Assembly: GCF_000974445.1 (NCBI RefSeq) | Contig: NZ_BBOJ01000023.1 | Span: 100,170 to 164,169, forward strand | Length of the DNA: 64,000 nt | Reading direction: 5' to 3' | Source: Lentzea aerocolonigenes | Lineage (GTDB): Bacteria > Actinomycetota > Actinomycetes > Mycobacteriales > Pseudonocardiaceae | In this document: in pieces, positions 32,753 to 41,499 of the stretch | Layout: each line of letters opens with the position of its first letter | Numbering within the stretch: the first letter of the stretch is position 1 | Notes under the pieces: model-generated | Seen by the model: the letters and a program-made list of their open reading frames with translations, nothing else | Told to the model about the DNA's origin: nothing | Database searches by the model: none | Made by a program: the position numbers and the translations under genes

Positions 32753-35482
32753 TCAGCAGACGTCCACGCGCTCCACTTCGCCGAAGCTCTTCACCCATTC
32801 GGAGTCCGTGAGCCGCGCGCCGTCTTTTTCACACATCCTCTTGATGATGCGGGCGCTGTCGAGGACGTACGGCAGCAGCTCGGGAGCCTGGCTCCCGCTG
32901 CGCACGAGGAAGTCGTCGTGCTGGGGCCGGTACACCGCCCGCGTCGAGTTGCCGTGACCCACGACGTACACGAGCCGGTCGGAAGGACGGCCGCTCGTGT
33001 AGAGCCGCTGCACCTCGAAGACGTTGTCGCGCACCACGGCCACGCGGTCGTCGGAGGCGAACGTGACACGGGCCCCCGACCGCAACGTCGTCTCGAGGCG
33101 AGCACGCAGCAACGGCGCCTCGCCGGGAACCCGCTGCCACACGTCGACGACCGACTCGGGCGAGCGCTCGACGGCGAGCCACCTGCCGTCGGCGCTGTAG
33201 GTGATGCCGCGCACGTAGCCGTGCTGGACCAGCGACAACGCGCTGCGCTCGACGGTGCCGCCGATGCGCCAGAACTCGATCGTCGTCACGCCGGCCGCCC
33301 GGTCCCAGACCGCGGTGGCGAGCTCGCGGCCGTCCTGGCTGAGCGAGACGGTCTCGGGGTTGTGCACCGGCATCGGCAGCTCACGAGGGTGCCGCGGGTC
33401 GCTGAGGTCGAACAGCTCGGCGTGCTCGGACTCGTCCGGCGTCGGCAGCCCGGCGTCCACCGCCGCACCGACCTTGCCGACGATCCGCGACCCGTCCGGG
33501 CTGAGGTCGAGCGTCCGGAACCGGTTGGGCAACGACTTGAGGTAGGTGACGTCCTTCGCGCCGTCGACGGCCCAGAGGTGCTCCTGGCCGGCGTTGTCCC
33601 TGGTGACGGCGCGGCGGTCGGACAGCTTCACGACCCGGTGGCGGTCGGCGAACCTCTTGCCGGGCTCGGCGCGGTCCTCGTCGAGGTTCCACATCCGGTC
33701 GGTGCCGTCCTGGTCGGTCACGGCGGCCAGCTCACCGCGCGGGGCCACCACGACGTCCGCGTCGTCCCCCGGTGTGCCGGTGAAGGGGATGCCGCGCGTC
33801 ATCGCGTTCGCGAGCCGCAGCACCTTCTCGGCCTCCGCCGACGGGTAGACCTTGTAGCCGACCAGCGCGTACTTGTCCGCGTACGGCCGGCGCTGCTCCA
33901 TCAGCGCCTCGGACTCGGAGATCGCCTTGCCGCCGAGCTCCCTGTCGGTCAGCGCGCTGATCTTGCGTTCGTTGGAGAGCGCGTAGACGACGGTGCCGGG
34001 CACCAGCGCGATCAGCACGGCCATCACCGCGATCAACGCCGTCGAGCGGCGCGTCTCGCGCTTGGTGCTCAGTGCGACGAAGCTGCGTTCCTGTGCCGTC
34101 AGGAACGCGCCGAGCTCCTTCGCCTTGCGCAGCCGCGCGCCCCGGTAGAGCGCCTGTGGGTCGCGGTCGCTCGCCTCCCACAGCTCCATCGCCGTGACGA
34201 GCTGCTGGTGGGTGCTGAGGTTGTCGCGCTCCTCCTCGATCCACGTGGCGAGCTCGGGCCAGCGCAGCACCGCGTCGTGGGTGAGCTCGACGCCGTCCTC
34301 GGTGAGCGTGACCAGCCTGGCCTTGGCGAGCAGGTCGAGCAGGTGGCCGTCGGTGACCGGCCTGCGGCTGCCGCGGTGCACGATTCCGTTGCGCTGCAAC
34401 GAGATCAGCCGCAGGAAGACCTGCCTGGCGGCTCTGCGGTCGTCCTCGCCGAGGGTGTCGAAGAAGGACTGCGCGGCCTGGGCGGCGACGTGCTCGAGAC
34501 CGCCGGACTCCTCGAACCCGGCGAGCGACAGCGTCATGCCGCGCTTGCGCCGCCACGTCTCCACGAGTGCCAGCTGCACCAGCGGCAACGCGTGCTGGTT
34601 CGCGGCGTCGGCGACCAGCCGCGCGATCACGGCGGTCTCGACCGCGGCGCCGATCCTGGCGGCGGGCTCGGTGATCGCGCGGCGCAGCTGGTCCGCGCTC
34701 ATCGGCTCGACGGTGATCTCGGTGCCGCGCAGGCCCTTGTCGTGGCAGCGCCGCCGGTGGTCCGCGCGGACCGCGAGCACGACACGGGGGCAGCGGGTGA
34801 TCGCGGCGATGAAGTCGTCCGCGTCGAGAGCCTGCTCGACGTCGTCGACGAGGAGGACGAGGTCCGGGCGGTGCTGGCGGATCCTCAGCCGGAGGTGGTC
34901 GGGGTCCTGCCGGAACTCCTCCGCGAGCTGGTCCGCCGTCGTGTTCTCGAAGATCCCGGCGAGCGCCTCGGCCAGTGCTTCGAGCGGCTTCGCCCCGGGA
35001 GTGACCACCACGGCGTCGTCGAGGGCGGGCAGGAGACCGGCCTGCAGCAGGGACGTCCTGCCGGACCCGGACGCGCCGCAGACGAGGGTGAGCTGGTTCG
35101 CCTTGACCGACTCGACAACCTGCTCGACGAGGCACTCACGTCCGAAGAAGCTCTTCGCGTCGTGCTCGGTGAACGCTGCGGCACCTGGGTACGGTGCGTT
35201 AGGCTGCAATGGCAGAGCGTGCTCGGCCGCGAGCTCACGCCAGCGCTTGGTCCACGGTGCGGGGTCCGCCTCGCACGCCTTGACGAACGCCAGGGTCAGC
35301 GCCAGCGACGGCAGCTTCCGGCCGCCGGCCGCGTCGGACAACGCGGTCGGCGAGTAGTTCGCCCGCCGAGCCAGTTCGCGGTAACTCGGTTTGCCTGCCT
35401 GGTCACGCAGTCTGCGCAGGTCACCGGCGAACCGCAGCAACGCGGTGTCCTCCGGCCCCAGCGGTCGTTCCCCTCGTGGCAT
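32753..35482 (-). CDS. HTH-STAND NTPase-TM-propeller protein, paralogue 1 (altered P-loop)
   Basis: A 909-residue protein. Residues 10-65 form an Xre-like helix-turn-helix (PSYRELARRANYSPTALSDAAGG). An nSTAND1-type NTPase follows: FFGRE near 110, a P-loop GASGSGRTSLL near 135 in which the invariant Lys is Arg, and a Walker B region LVLLVDDVEQ near 210 instead of the DQFEE of its paralogues. A single membrane helix spans about 477-499. The rest is a WD40-like propeller ending in a conserved Cys-x..-EW..-Cys tail (CEKDG ... VDVC). Topology: sensor or propeller outside, NTPase and DNA-binding domain inside. ATP hydrolysis may be lost. It is the last of three tandem paralogues. Confidence 0.88.
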   Translation of the reverse strand: MPRGERPLGPEDTALLRFAGDLRRLRDQAGKPSYRELARRANYSPTALSDAAGGRKLPSLALTLAFVKACEADPAPWTKRWRELAAEHALPLQPNAPYPGAAAFTEHDAKSFFGRECLVEQVVESVKANQLTLVCGASGSGRTSLLQAGLLPALDDAVVVTPGAKPLEALAEALAGIFENTTADQLAEEFRQDPDHLRLRIRQHRPDLVLLVDDVEQALDADDFIAAITRCPRVVLAVRADHRRRCHDKGLRGTEITVEPMSADQLRRAITEPAARIGAAVETAVIARLVADAANQHALPLVQLALVETWRRKRGMTLSLAGFEESGGLEHVAAQAAQSFFDTLGEDDRRAARQVFLRLISLQRNGIVHRGSRRPVTDGHLLDLLAKARLVTLTEDGVELTHDAVLRWPELATWIEEERDNLSTHQQLVTAMELWEASDRDPQALYRGARLRKAKELGAFLTAQERSFVALSTKRETRRSTALIAVMAVLIALVPGTVVYALSNERKISALTDRELGGKAISESEALMEQRRPYADKYALVGYKVYPSAEAEKVLRLANAMTRGIPFTGTPGDDADVVVAPRGELAAVTDQDGTDRMWNLDEDRAEPGKRFADRHRVVKLSDRRAVTRDNAGQEHLWAVDGAKDVTYLKSLPNRFRTLDLSPDGSRIVGKVGAAVDAGLPTPDESEHAELFDLSDPRHPRELPMPVHNPETVSLSQDGRELATAVWDRAAGVTTIEFWRIGGTVERSALSLVQHGYVRGITYSADGRWLAVERSPESVVDVWQRVPGEAPLLRARLETTLRSGARVTFASDDRVAVVRDNVFEVQRLYTSGRPSDRLVYVVGHGNSTRAVYRPQHDDFLVRSGSQAPELLPYVLDSARIIKRMCEKDGARLTDSEWVKSFGEVERVDVC

Positions 35483-35498
35483 GCCGCCTCCTGGCGGG

Positions 35499-35520
35499 AT
35501 TGTCCACCAGAGGTTTGCCC
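35499..35520 (-). promoter_or_regulatory. Direct-repeat motif upstream of STAND paralogue 1
   Basis: On the minus strand gGGCAAA-N8-TGGACAAT, ending 16 bases before the ATG. It aligns with the TGAACAA-N7-TGAACAAT block before paralogue 2 and TGAACAA-N7-TAGACAAT before paralogue 3. It could be an operator read by the proteins' own HTH domains or, in part, a -10 box. Confidence 0.35.
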
Positions 35521-35584
35521 GCCGTCTAACGACCCGCTAATCCCTCACCAGCCCCACGCGCGCCTGGTGATCGCCCCACTCCAC

Positions 35585-38302
35585 TCAGTCACGACACGGT
35601 GGAGTGAACTCCAGATCGCCGAAGTACCGCGCCCACTCCTCGCGGTTCATCCGCGGGTACGCCTGCTCGCAGATCCGGACGGCCGGGTCGCGCGGATCCG
35701 CGTTCCACAGCCTCACCGACCGGTCCGCGCCACCCGTCACGACCTCGTCACCCTTGGGGGTGAGCCCGACCGCCGCGACCGGACCGGTGTGGCCGCGCAG
35801 CAACGCCTGCTCGACCGGTTCGCCCTGACCGCTCAGCTGCCACAGCCGCACCAGGCCGTCGTCGGTGGCCACCGCGACGCTGCCGGCGCCGAGCCAGGCC
35901 GAGGTGATCTCGCCGCCGCCGGACGGGATCTCGGCGCGCCGCACGGGGTTGCGCGGATCGGTGGTGTCCCACAGGTGGGCGGCGGTGCCCGCGGTGGTCA
36001 TGAGGAGGTGGTCGCCGGAGAACTGGGCGCCGCCCGCGAACTCCTTGGTCAGCGACAGGAGCTTGGCGTCGCGCGGGTCCGTCACGTCGACGAGGTGCAC
36101 GGCCCTGCCGGTGGTGACGGCGGCGAGCACCTGGCCGTCCGGGCGGAAAGCCATGCCCGCCAACGGTCCCAGGCCCAGCTGCGTCGAGAGGAGGAGTCTC
36201 GGGCGTTCCTGGCGGAGGTCCGTCCAGAAGCTCAGGGCACCGTCGTTGCCGGTCGTGACCAGAGTCGTGCCCTGCCAGGCGATCGCGGTGGCACGCGCGG
36301 GCAGCACGGCCAGTTCGCGGGGTTTGCCGAGGGAGACGTCGACGACGTGAACGGTGCCGTCCGCACCGGCTGAGGCGACCATTCCGCCGCTCGAGTCCGT
36401 GGTCAGGGCCGTGACGGCGCCGTCGTGCTTCGCGGCTTCGTGGGACGTGCGCGGCGACGGCAGGTCGTCGAGCCCGGTCACCACGACCGTGCCGTCGCGG
36501 TGGCCGGTGACGACCTGTTGCAGCGTCGGGCCGACGACCACTGCCGTGACCTCGGACTGGGCTTCGCGCAGCACCTGCGACGGCACGTCCTCCTGACGCA
36601 AAGCGTTGCGCGCCTGGGAAAGCGGCACGAGCCGGTAGGCGGCCAGCGCGATCTGCTGGGCGAGCGCGGGGTTCGCGGGACGCAGGGCGTTCGCCTCGCC
36701 CACGGCCTTCAGAACGGCGGCGGTCGTGCGTTGCTCGTCGGCGGTCCTGCCCGCCTGCAGGGCGAAGACGGTCGTGCTGGCGGCGACGACCACGAGCGCA
36801 GCCAGCGCGGCGAGCAGCTGGCGTTGACGCCGGGTCCGTCTTCGCGCGCTCGCCGACACCTCCTCCTCGGCGGCCCGGCTCGCGGCGAGGAACGCCCGTT
36901 CCCGGGAGTTGAGCGGCAGCCCGGCGGGAACGTTCGCGAGCCTCCGTCCGCGCAGCAGCGCGCCCGCGTCCCGGTCGAGCGACTCCCATGTCTGCGTGGC
37001 GTGCGTGATCTCGCGCTGCGCCTTGATGTTCTCGCGATCTTCCTCGACCCACTCGTGGAACTCCGGCCAGCCGCGGATCAACGCCTCGTGCGCGAGCTCG
37101 ACACCGTCCCGGTCGACCACGACGAGCCGTGCCGCGGCCAGCGCCAGCAGCACGTCCTCGTCGGCTTCGAGCTCGCCGCCGTGCACGCGGCGTTTCGTGC
37201 CCTCCTCGGTCACGAGCCGCAGCAGGATCCGTTTCGCCTGCGCCTGCTGCCGCGAGGAGAACCCGTTGTAGACCTCCTGCGCGGTGCGGGCCACGGCGTG
37301 GTCGAGGCCACCGATCTCCTCGTAGGCGGCGAGGGTCAGCGTCATGCCGCGACGGTGCTGCCAGGTCTCGGCGAGCGCGTGCGACAGCAACGGCAGCACC
37401 GCGGCCTGCCCCACCGCGTCGGCCATCAGCCGCGCCAGCAACGCCGTCTCGACCTTTGCGCCCGCCACCGCGGCGGGCTCGGTGATGGCGAGGCGCAACT
37501 CGTCCGGCGTCATCGCACCGACCATGACCTGGCTGTTCCGCAGAACCTCCACCAGCTCCGGGTACTGCGCGCAATGGCCGTAGTAGTCGGCACGCACGCC
37601 GATGACGACCTTGCCGCACCCGGTGAGCGCCGCGATGAGCCACGCGCGGAGCTCCTCGTCACGGCACAACGTGAAGAGCTCCTCGAACTGGTCCACCACC
37701 ACGAGCGACCGGTGCCTGCGGCCGAGTTCTTCCGGATCGCCGAGCCGGTCGGCGAGCTCGACCGCATCCTCACCGGTGAGCCGCGCGAGCGCGACCGCGC
37801 ACTCCTCCCGCGGATTCGCGCCCGGCGTGAACAGCAGAACGGGTTCCTTGCTGCGGGCGATGAGACCCGCCCGCAGCAACGACGACTTGCCGGCCCCGGA
37901 CGGCCCGAACACCCCGGTGAAGCGGTTCTTCGTCGTCAGCAGCTCGGCCGTCAACCGCTCGCGCCCGAAGAACTTCGGCGCGTCGACGGGCTGGAACATG
38001 GCCAGGCCGACGTACGGACTGTCGTCGGCCGCGCGCGGTTCGGACCCGGCGACCTCACGCCAACGCCGCGCCCACTCCTCCGGATCAGCGTCACAAGCCT
38101 TGGCGTAGGCCTTCGTGACAGCGAGACTCGGCAGCTTCCGCCCACCGGCCGCCTCCGACAGCGCGGCCGCCGAGTAGTGCGCCCGCCGGCTCAGCTCCCG
38201 GTAGGTGGGGCTGCCCGCACGCTCCCGCAGCCGGCGCAGATCCGCCGCGAACCGCAGGAGACCGCTCTCGCCCTCGTCGAGAGGGCGTTCCCGTCTCGGC
38301 AT
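35585..38302 (-). CDS. HTH-STAND NTPase-TM-propeller protein, paralogue 2
   Basis: A 905-residue protein with the same plan as its neighbours. HTH at about 15-65 (PTYRELSRRAHYSAAALSEAAGG), FFGRERL near 115, intact Walker A GPSGAGKSSLLRAGL near 135, Walker B LVVVDQFEELFTL near 205, one membrane helix near 490-512 (LLAALAALVVVAASTTVFAL), then about six WD40-like blades (VVTGHRDGTVVVTG; VVTGGADRSVRLWNAD). The C-terminus ends ICEQAYPRMNREEWARYF and PPCRD. Proteins of this type are predicted conflict/signalling NTPases. The ATG at 38302 lacks a clear ribosome site and sits 6 bases after an ACAAT box, so the transcript may be leaderless. Confidence 0.9.
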   Translation of the reverse strand: MPRRERPLDEGESGLLRFAADLRRLRERAGSPTYRELSRRAHYSAAALSEAAGGRKLPSLAVTKAYAKACDADPEEWARRWREVAGSEPRAADDSPYVGLAMFQPVDAPKFFGRERLTAELLTTKNRFTGVFGPSGAGKSSLLRAGLIARSKEPVLLFTPGANPREECAVALARLTGEDAVELADRLGDPEELGRRHRSLVVVDQFEELFTLCRDEELRAWLIAALTGCGKVVIGVRADYYGHCAQYPELVEVLRNSQVMVGAMTPDELRLAITEPAAVAGAKVETALLARLMADAVGQAAVLPLLSHALAETWQHRRGMTLTLAAYEEIGGLDHAVARTAQEVYNGFSSRQQAQAKRILLRLVTEEGTKRRVHGGELEADEDVLLALAAARLVVVDRDGVELAHEALIRGWPEFHEWVEEDRENIKAQREITHATQTWESLDRDAGALLRGRRLANVPAGLPLNSRERAFLAASRAAEEEVSASARRRTRRQRQLLAALAALVVVAASTTVFALQAGRTADEQRTTAAVLKAVGEANALRPANPALAQQIALAAYRLVPLSQARNALRQEDVPSQVLREAQSEVTAVVVGPTLQQVVTGHRDGTVVVTGLDDLPSPRTSHEAAKHDGAVTALTTDSSGGMVASAGADGTVHVVDVSLGKPRELAVLPARATAIAWQGTTLVTTGNDGALSFWTDLRQERPRLLLSTQLGLGPLAGMAFRPDGQVLAAVTTGRAVHLVDVTDPRDAKLLSLTKEFAGGAQFSGDHLLMTTAGTAAHLWDTTDPRNPVRRAEIPSGGGEITSAWLGAGSVAVATDDGLVRLWQLSGQGEPVEQALLRGHTGPVAAVGLTPKGDEVVTGGADRSVRLWNADPRDPAVRICEQAYPRMNREEWARYFGDLEFTPPCRD

Positions 38303-38308
38303 CCCGCC

Positions 38309-38330
38309 ATTGTTCAGAGAACTTTGTTCA
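38309..38330 (-). promoter_or_regulatory. Direct-repeat motif upstream of STAND paralogue 2
   Basis: Minus strand TGAACAA-N7-TGAACAAT, the clearest of the three copies: two heptamers with start-to-start distance of 14 bases, ending 6 bases before the ATG. Confidence 0.4.
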
Positions 38331-38375
38331 GCGGCCAACACATGACCGTGAACAACCCGTTCGCTCTAGCGTTGA

Positions 38376-38541
38376 AGTGGCGTGTCCGCCGCCCCTCGTC
38401 GGCCTGTTCCGTGTCCAGACGGGCGCATCGCGGCACCGCCCCCACGCCCGCATGTCGGGCACATGGGGGCGTGGGGGCGGTGCCGCGAGGTGCCCTGCTG
38501 GGCGCGGAACAGACCTGGCGAGGGGCGGCGGACACGCCACT
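38376..38541. repeat. 166-bp near-perfect hairpin (MITE-like inverted repeat)
   Basis: Outer arms agtggcgtgtccgccgcccc(tcg) at 38376-38398 and 38519-38541 are perfect 23-bp inverted repeats. Inner arms 38428-38454 and 38462-38488 are 27-bp inverted repeats with one mismatch, around a 7-base loop tcgggca. Between them ggcctgttccg pairs with cggaacagacc except at one position. The element has no coding content and no visible target-site duplication. It fills most of the 325-base gap between STAND paralogues 3 and 2. Confidence 0.85.
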
Positions 38542-38627
38542 CCAGGGGAAGACCCGGTGCTCGCGCCCCGAACCGGCGCCGGTGTGGCCGTGGGTGGCCG
38601 CCTCCAGGTGCCACCCACGGCTCAATC

Positions 38628-41330
38628 TCAGCACATCGGTACGGGCTTGACGCCCGGGAAGTGCCTCGCCCAGTCCTCGTCGGACAGTTTCGGCTCGCCG
38701 AAACACAGATCCCGCACGACTTGCCCGATGTCCGTGCGCAACGGCCAGACCGCGTCATCGGTCACCGCGACGAACTCCCGGTCCTCCGGCCAGTGGTCGA
38801 AGGCCGTGACGTTCTCCGGGAAGTTGTCGAACGAGGCGAGCGACACGGGTTCGTGCCGGTCCTTGAGGCCCCACACCTGCGCGGATCGGTCCGTGCCGAT
38901 CAGCACCTGGCTGCTGTCGGCGGCGAACACGGCGGAGAGGCTCGTGCGGGGCGGCACCGGGAACTCGGCCCAGTCGACCGGATGCGCGGGGTCCGAGACG
39001 TCCCACACCCGCGCGACGCCCGTCATGTTGTCGATCAACAGGAAGAGCCTGTTGTCCGGGCTGAAGTAGACGTTGCTTCCCTGCACCTGGATCGTGCTCG
39101 CGTGGATGGGCGTTCCTCCGTCGAACCTCCAGAACTCCACCGTCGGCGGGCCGAACCGCGCCACCGCGAGAATTTTGCCGTCCGGCGTGAAGCCCGTGCT
39201 CAGCACCTGTTGACGGCCCGGCACCCCGGCCTCGCTCAGCCCACCGGAACCGTCGTACGTCCAGACCGTCGCCAGGCCGGGCCGGTTGGCGACGATCGCG
39301 ACGAACCTGGTGAGGGCGCTGTCCGCGGCGAGGTTCACGGGACTCTTGGAGATCAGGGCGAGCTTGCGCGGCAGGGCGGGATCGGTGACGTCCAGCAGCA
39401 CCGCGCCTTCCTCGGTGAGGACGACCAGGCGACGGTCGTCGTCGCTGACCGCGAGCACTCTCCCGTCGAGGCGCAGGCGCGGCACCACGTCGCGGGCACG
39501 AAGGTCCCACAGGTTCGTGGTCGACCCCTCACCGGAACCCGTGAAGAACCTGCCACCGCTCGTCTTCTTCACCGGTGAGGCCGAGATCTCCCGCGGGAAC
39601 CGGTCCCTGCGGAAGGAGGCGTCGATGCTGAGCAGGTGGTCGCGGGTCGAGTCGCCCGCCGCGACCCGGTAGGCGGCGAGGGCCAGCCGGATCGCCTGGC
39701 CGCTGTCGGTCGGCAGCAGCGCGAGCCGGCGGGCCTCGGCCGCCGCCGCCCCCGCCACCGCGAGATCTCGCTGCCTCGACACCTCACCCGCCCTGTCCAT
39801 CGCGAACACGACGGTGCCGGCGAGCAGCAGCACCAGCACGGACAGCACGCTCACCACGACCCTGGTCCGGCGAGCGCGACGGCGGCCGTCGGCCTGGCTG
39901 GCGGTGAGGAAGGCGCGTTCGGGCTCGGTCAGCGAGTCCGGGTCCAACTCCGCCGCCTGCGCGAGCCGCACGCCCTTGTAGAGGAGGTCGCGATCGCCGC
40001 CCCACTCCGCCGCCGCCTCGGTGAGCTGGTGGTGGACGCGCAGCGCGTCGCGGTCCTGGGCGATCCAGTCGCGCAGGCGCGGCCAGGAGCGGATCAACGC
40101 CTCGTGCGTGAGCTCGGCGTGCTGCTCGGTGAGCGTGACCAGCCGGGCGTTCGCGAGGTGTTCCAGCACCTCGGCGTCCAGGCCGGCACGGGTCGCGCGG
40201 CGTCTGGTGTCCTCCGTGCCTTCACCCAGTGCGATCAGGCGCAGGAAGATCCGGCGTGCGGTCTGCCGCTGCTCTTCGGTGAGCCCGGAGTACACGGCCT
40301 CGGCGGTGCGGGCGATGGCGTGCTCGACGCCGCCCGCCTCCTCGTAGCCGACCAGCGTCAGGGTCATCCCCCGGCGGCGGTGCCAGGTCTCCACCAGCGC
40401 GTGCTGCACCAGCGGGAGCACGGCGGCCTGGCCGGCCACGTCGGCGACGAGGCGGGTGACCAGGGCGGTTTCGACGGTCGCGCCGACGAGCTGGGCCGGT
40501 TCGACGATCGCGCGGCGGAGTTCGTCAGCGGTCATGGGGCCCACGAGGAGCTGTGCGCCTTCGAGGGCCTCGACGAGTTCCGGGTGGCGGCCGACGTGAC
40601 CGTAGAAGTCGGCACGCACGCCGATCACCACGTGCGGGGCGCCGACCAGTGCCTGGACGAACCAGTCGCGTTGCTCGGGGCCGCAGAGGGTGAAGATCTC
40701 CTCGAACTGGTCGATGACCAGCACGAGGTCGTGCTGCCGCGCGAGCAGGCCCAGCGCGGCCGGGTCGGTGAGCTCGGAGCTCAGCACCACGGCGGAGTCA
40801 CCGGTCACCTGAGCGATGCGGACGGCGCACTCGTCGAGCGGCTGGACGCCTGGTGTGAAGATCAGGGCGTTGTCCAGGTGCGGCAGCAGTCCGGCCCGCA
40901 GCAGCGAGGACTTGCCGGAACCGCTCGCGCCGAAGACGCCGACGAACGGGCGTGCGCCGACGAGTTCGACCAGCTTCGCGGTGAGCTTCTCGCGGCCGAA
41001 GAACCGGTCGGCGTCTTCTTTCTGGAACGCCTGCAACCCCACGTAGGGCGCTTCACCGGTCGGGTCGGGCGGGGCCGCGATGGCGCGCCAGCGCTGTTCC
41101 CACTCCTGCTCGTCGCCGTCGCACGCCTTGACGTAGGCGAGGGTGACGGCGAGCGACGGCAGTTTCTTGCCACCCGCGGCGTCGGAGAGCGTGGCGGCCG
41201 AGTAATGCGCGCGTGAAGCGAGCGCGCGGTAAGACGGTTTGCCCGCCTTGTCCCTGAGTTTGCGGAGGTCTGCGGCGAAACTGCCGAGTTCGGTGTCTTC
41301 GCTGTCCAGCGGACGTTCGGTGCGTGGCAT
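38628..41330 (-). CDS. HTH-STAND NTPase-TM-propeller protein, paralogue 3
   Basis: A 900-residue protein and first of the tandem triplet in transcription order. HTH (PSYRALASRAHYSAATLSDAAGG), FFGREKL near 113, intact Walker A GASGSGKSSLLRAGLL near 137, Walker B LVLVIDQFEEIFTL near 205, membrane helix near 487-510 (VVVSVLSVLVLLLAGTVVFAM), then propeller blades (VLIGTDRSAQVWGLKD). The tail is LCFGEPKLSDEDWARHF with a final PMC, so the Cys pair matches the paralogues. The ATG follows gggggaga by 4 bases and is preferred over an upstream frame to 41381. The three genes share about the same length and domain borders, hence a local triplication. Confidence 0.9.
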   Translation of the reverse strand: MPRTERPLDSEDTELGSFAADLRKLRDKAGKPSYRALASRAHYSAATLSDAAGGKKLPSLAVTLAYVKACDGDEQEWEQRWRAIAAPPDPTGEAPYVGLQAFQKEDADRFFGREKLTAKLVELVGARPFVGVFGASGSGKSSLLRAGLLPHLDNALIFTPGVQPLDECAVRIAQVTGDSAVVLSSELTDPAALGLLARQHDLVLVIDQFEEIFTLCGPEQRDWFVQALVGAPHVVIGVRADFYGHVGRHPELVEALEGAQLLVGPMTADELRRAIVEPAQLVGATVETALVTRLVADVAGQAAVLPLVQHALVETWHRRRGMTLTLVGYEEAGGVEHAIARTAEAVYSGLTEEQRQTARRIFLRLIALGEGTEDTRRRATRAGLDAEVLEHLANARLVTLTEQHAELTHEALIRSWPRLRDWIAQDRDALRVHHQLTEAAAEWGGDRDLLYKGVRLAQAAELDPDSLTEPERAFLTASQADGRRRARRTRVVVSVLSVLVLLLAGTVVFAMDRAGEVSRQRDLAVAGAAAAEARRLALLPTDSGQAIRLALAAYRVAAGDSTRDHLLSIDASFRRDRFPREISASPVKKTSGGRFFTGSGEGSTTNLWDLRARDVVPRLRLDGRVLAVSDDDRRLVVLTEEGAVLLDVTDPALPRKLALISKSPVNLAADSALTRFVAIVANRPGLATVWTYDGSGGLSEAGVPGRQQVLSTGFTPDGKILAVARFGPPTVEFWRFDGGTPIHASTIQVQGSNVYFSPDNRLFLLIDNMTGVARVWDVSDPAHPVDWAEFPVPPRTSLSAVFAADSSQVLIGTDRSAQVWGLKDRHEPVSLASFDNFPENVTAFDHWPEDREFVAVTDDAVWPLRTDIGQVVRDLCFGEPKLSDEDWARHFPGVKPVPMC

Positions 41331-41351
41331 GTCGGTCTCCCCCTGTGACCG

Positions 41352-41373
41352 ATTGTCTACACCGTGTTGTTCA
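41352..41373 (-). promoter_or_regulatory. Direct-repeat motif upstream of STAND paralogue 3
   Basis: Minus strand TGAACAA-N7-TAGACAAT, 21 bases before the ATG. A further 7-bp dyad, ggtgaac-4 bases-gttcacc, lies upstream at 41426-41443. Confidence 0.35.
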
Positions 41374-41451
41374 ATGCGCATGCTCGACCCCTTACAACGT
41401 CATCGCCGTAGCGTTCTCGTTGCAAGGTGAACGGGGGTTCACCGCAGGTCT

Positions 41452-41479
41452 CCCCTCCGGATCCTGGGGGCCGGAGGGG
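41452..41479 (-). terminator. Terminator of the parA-scp-rluB operon
   Basis: cccctccgg, 10-base loop, ccggagggg: a perfect 9-bp stem starting 21 bases after the rluB stop on the minus strand. Confidence 0.65.
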
Positions 41480-41499
41480 CGAGCGGGTTCACATCCTGA

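Noticed and set aside
32714..36373. A 1219-residue plus-strand reading frame
   Set aside because: Antisense shadow across STAND paralogue 1 and part of paralogue 2; Arg/Asp/Leu-rich without motifs.
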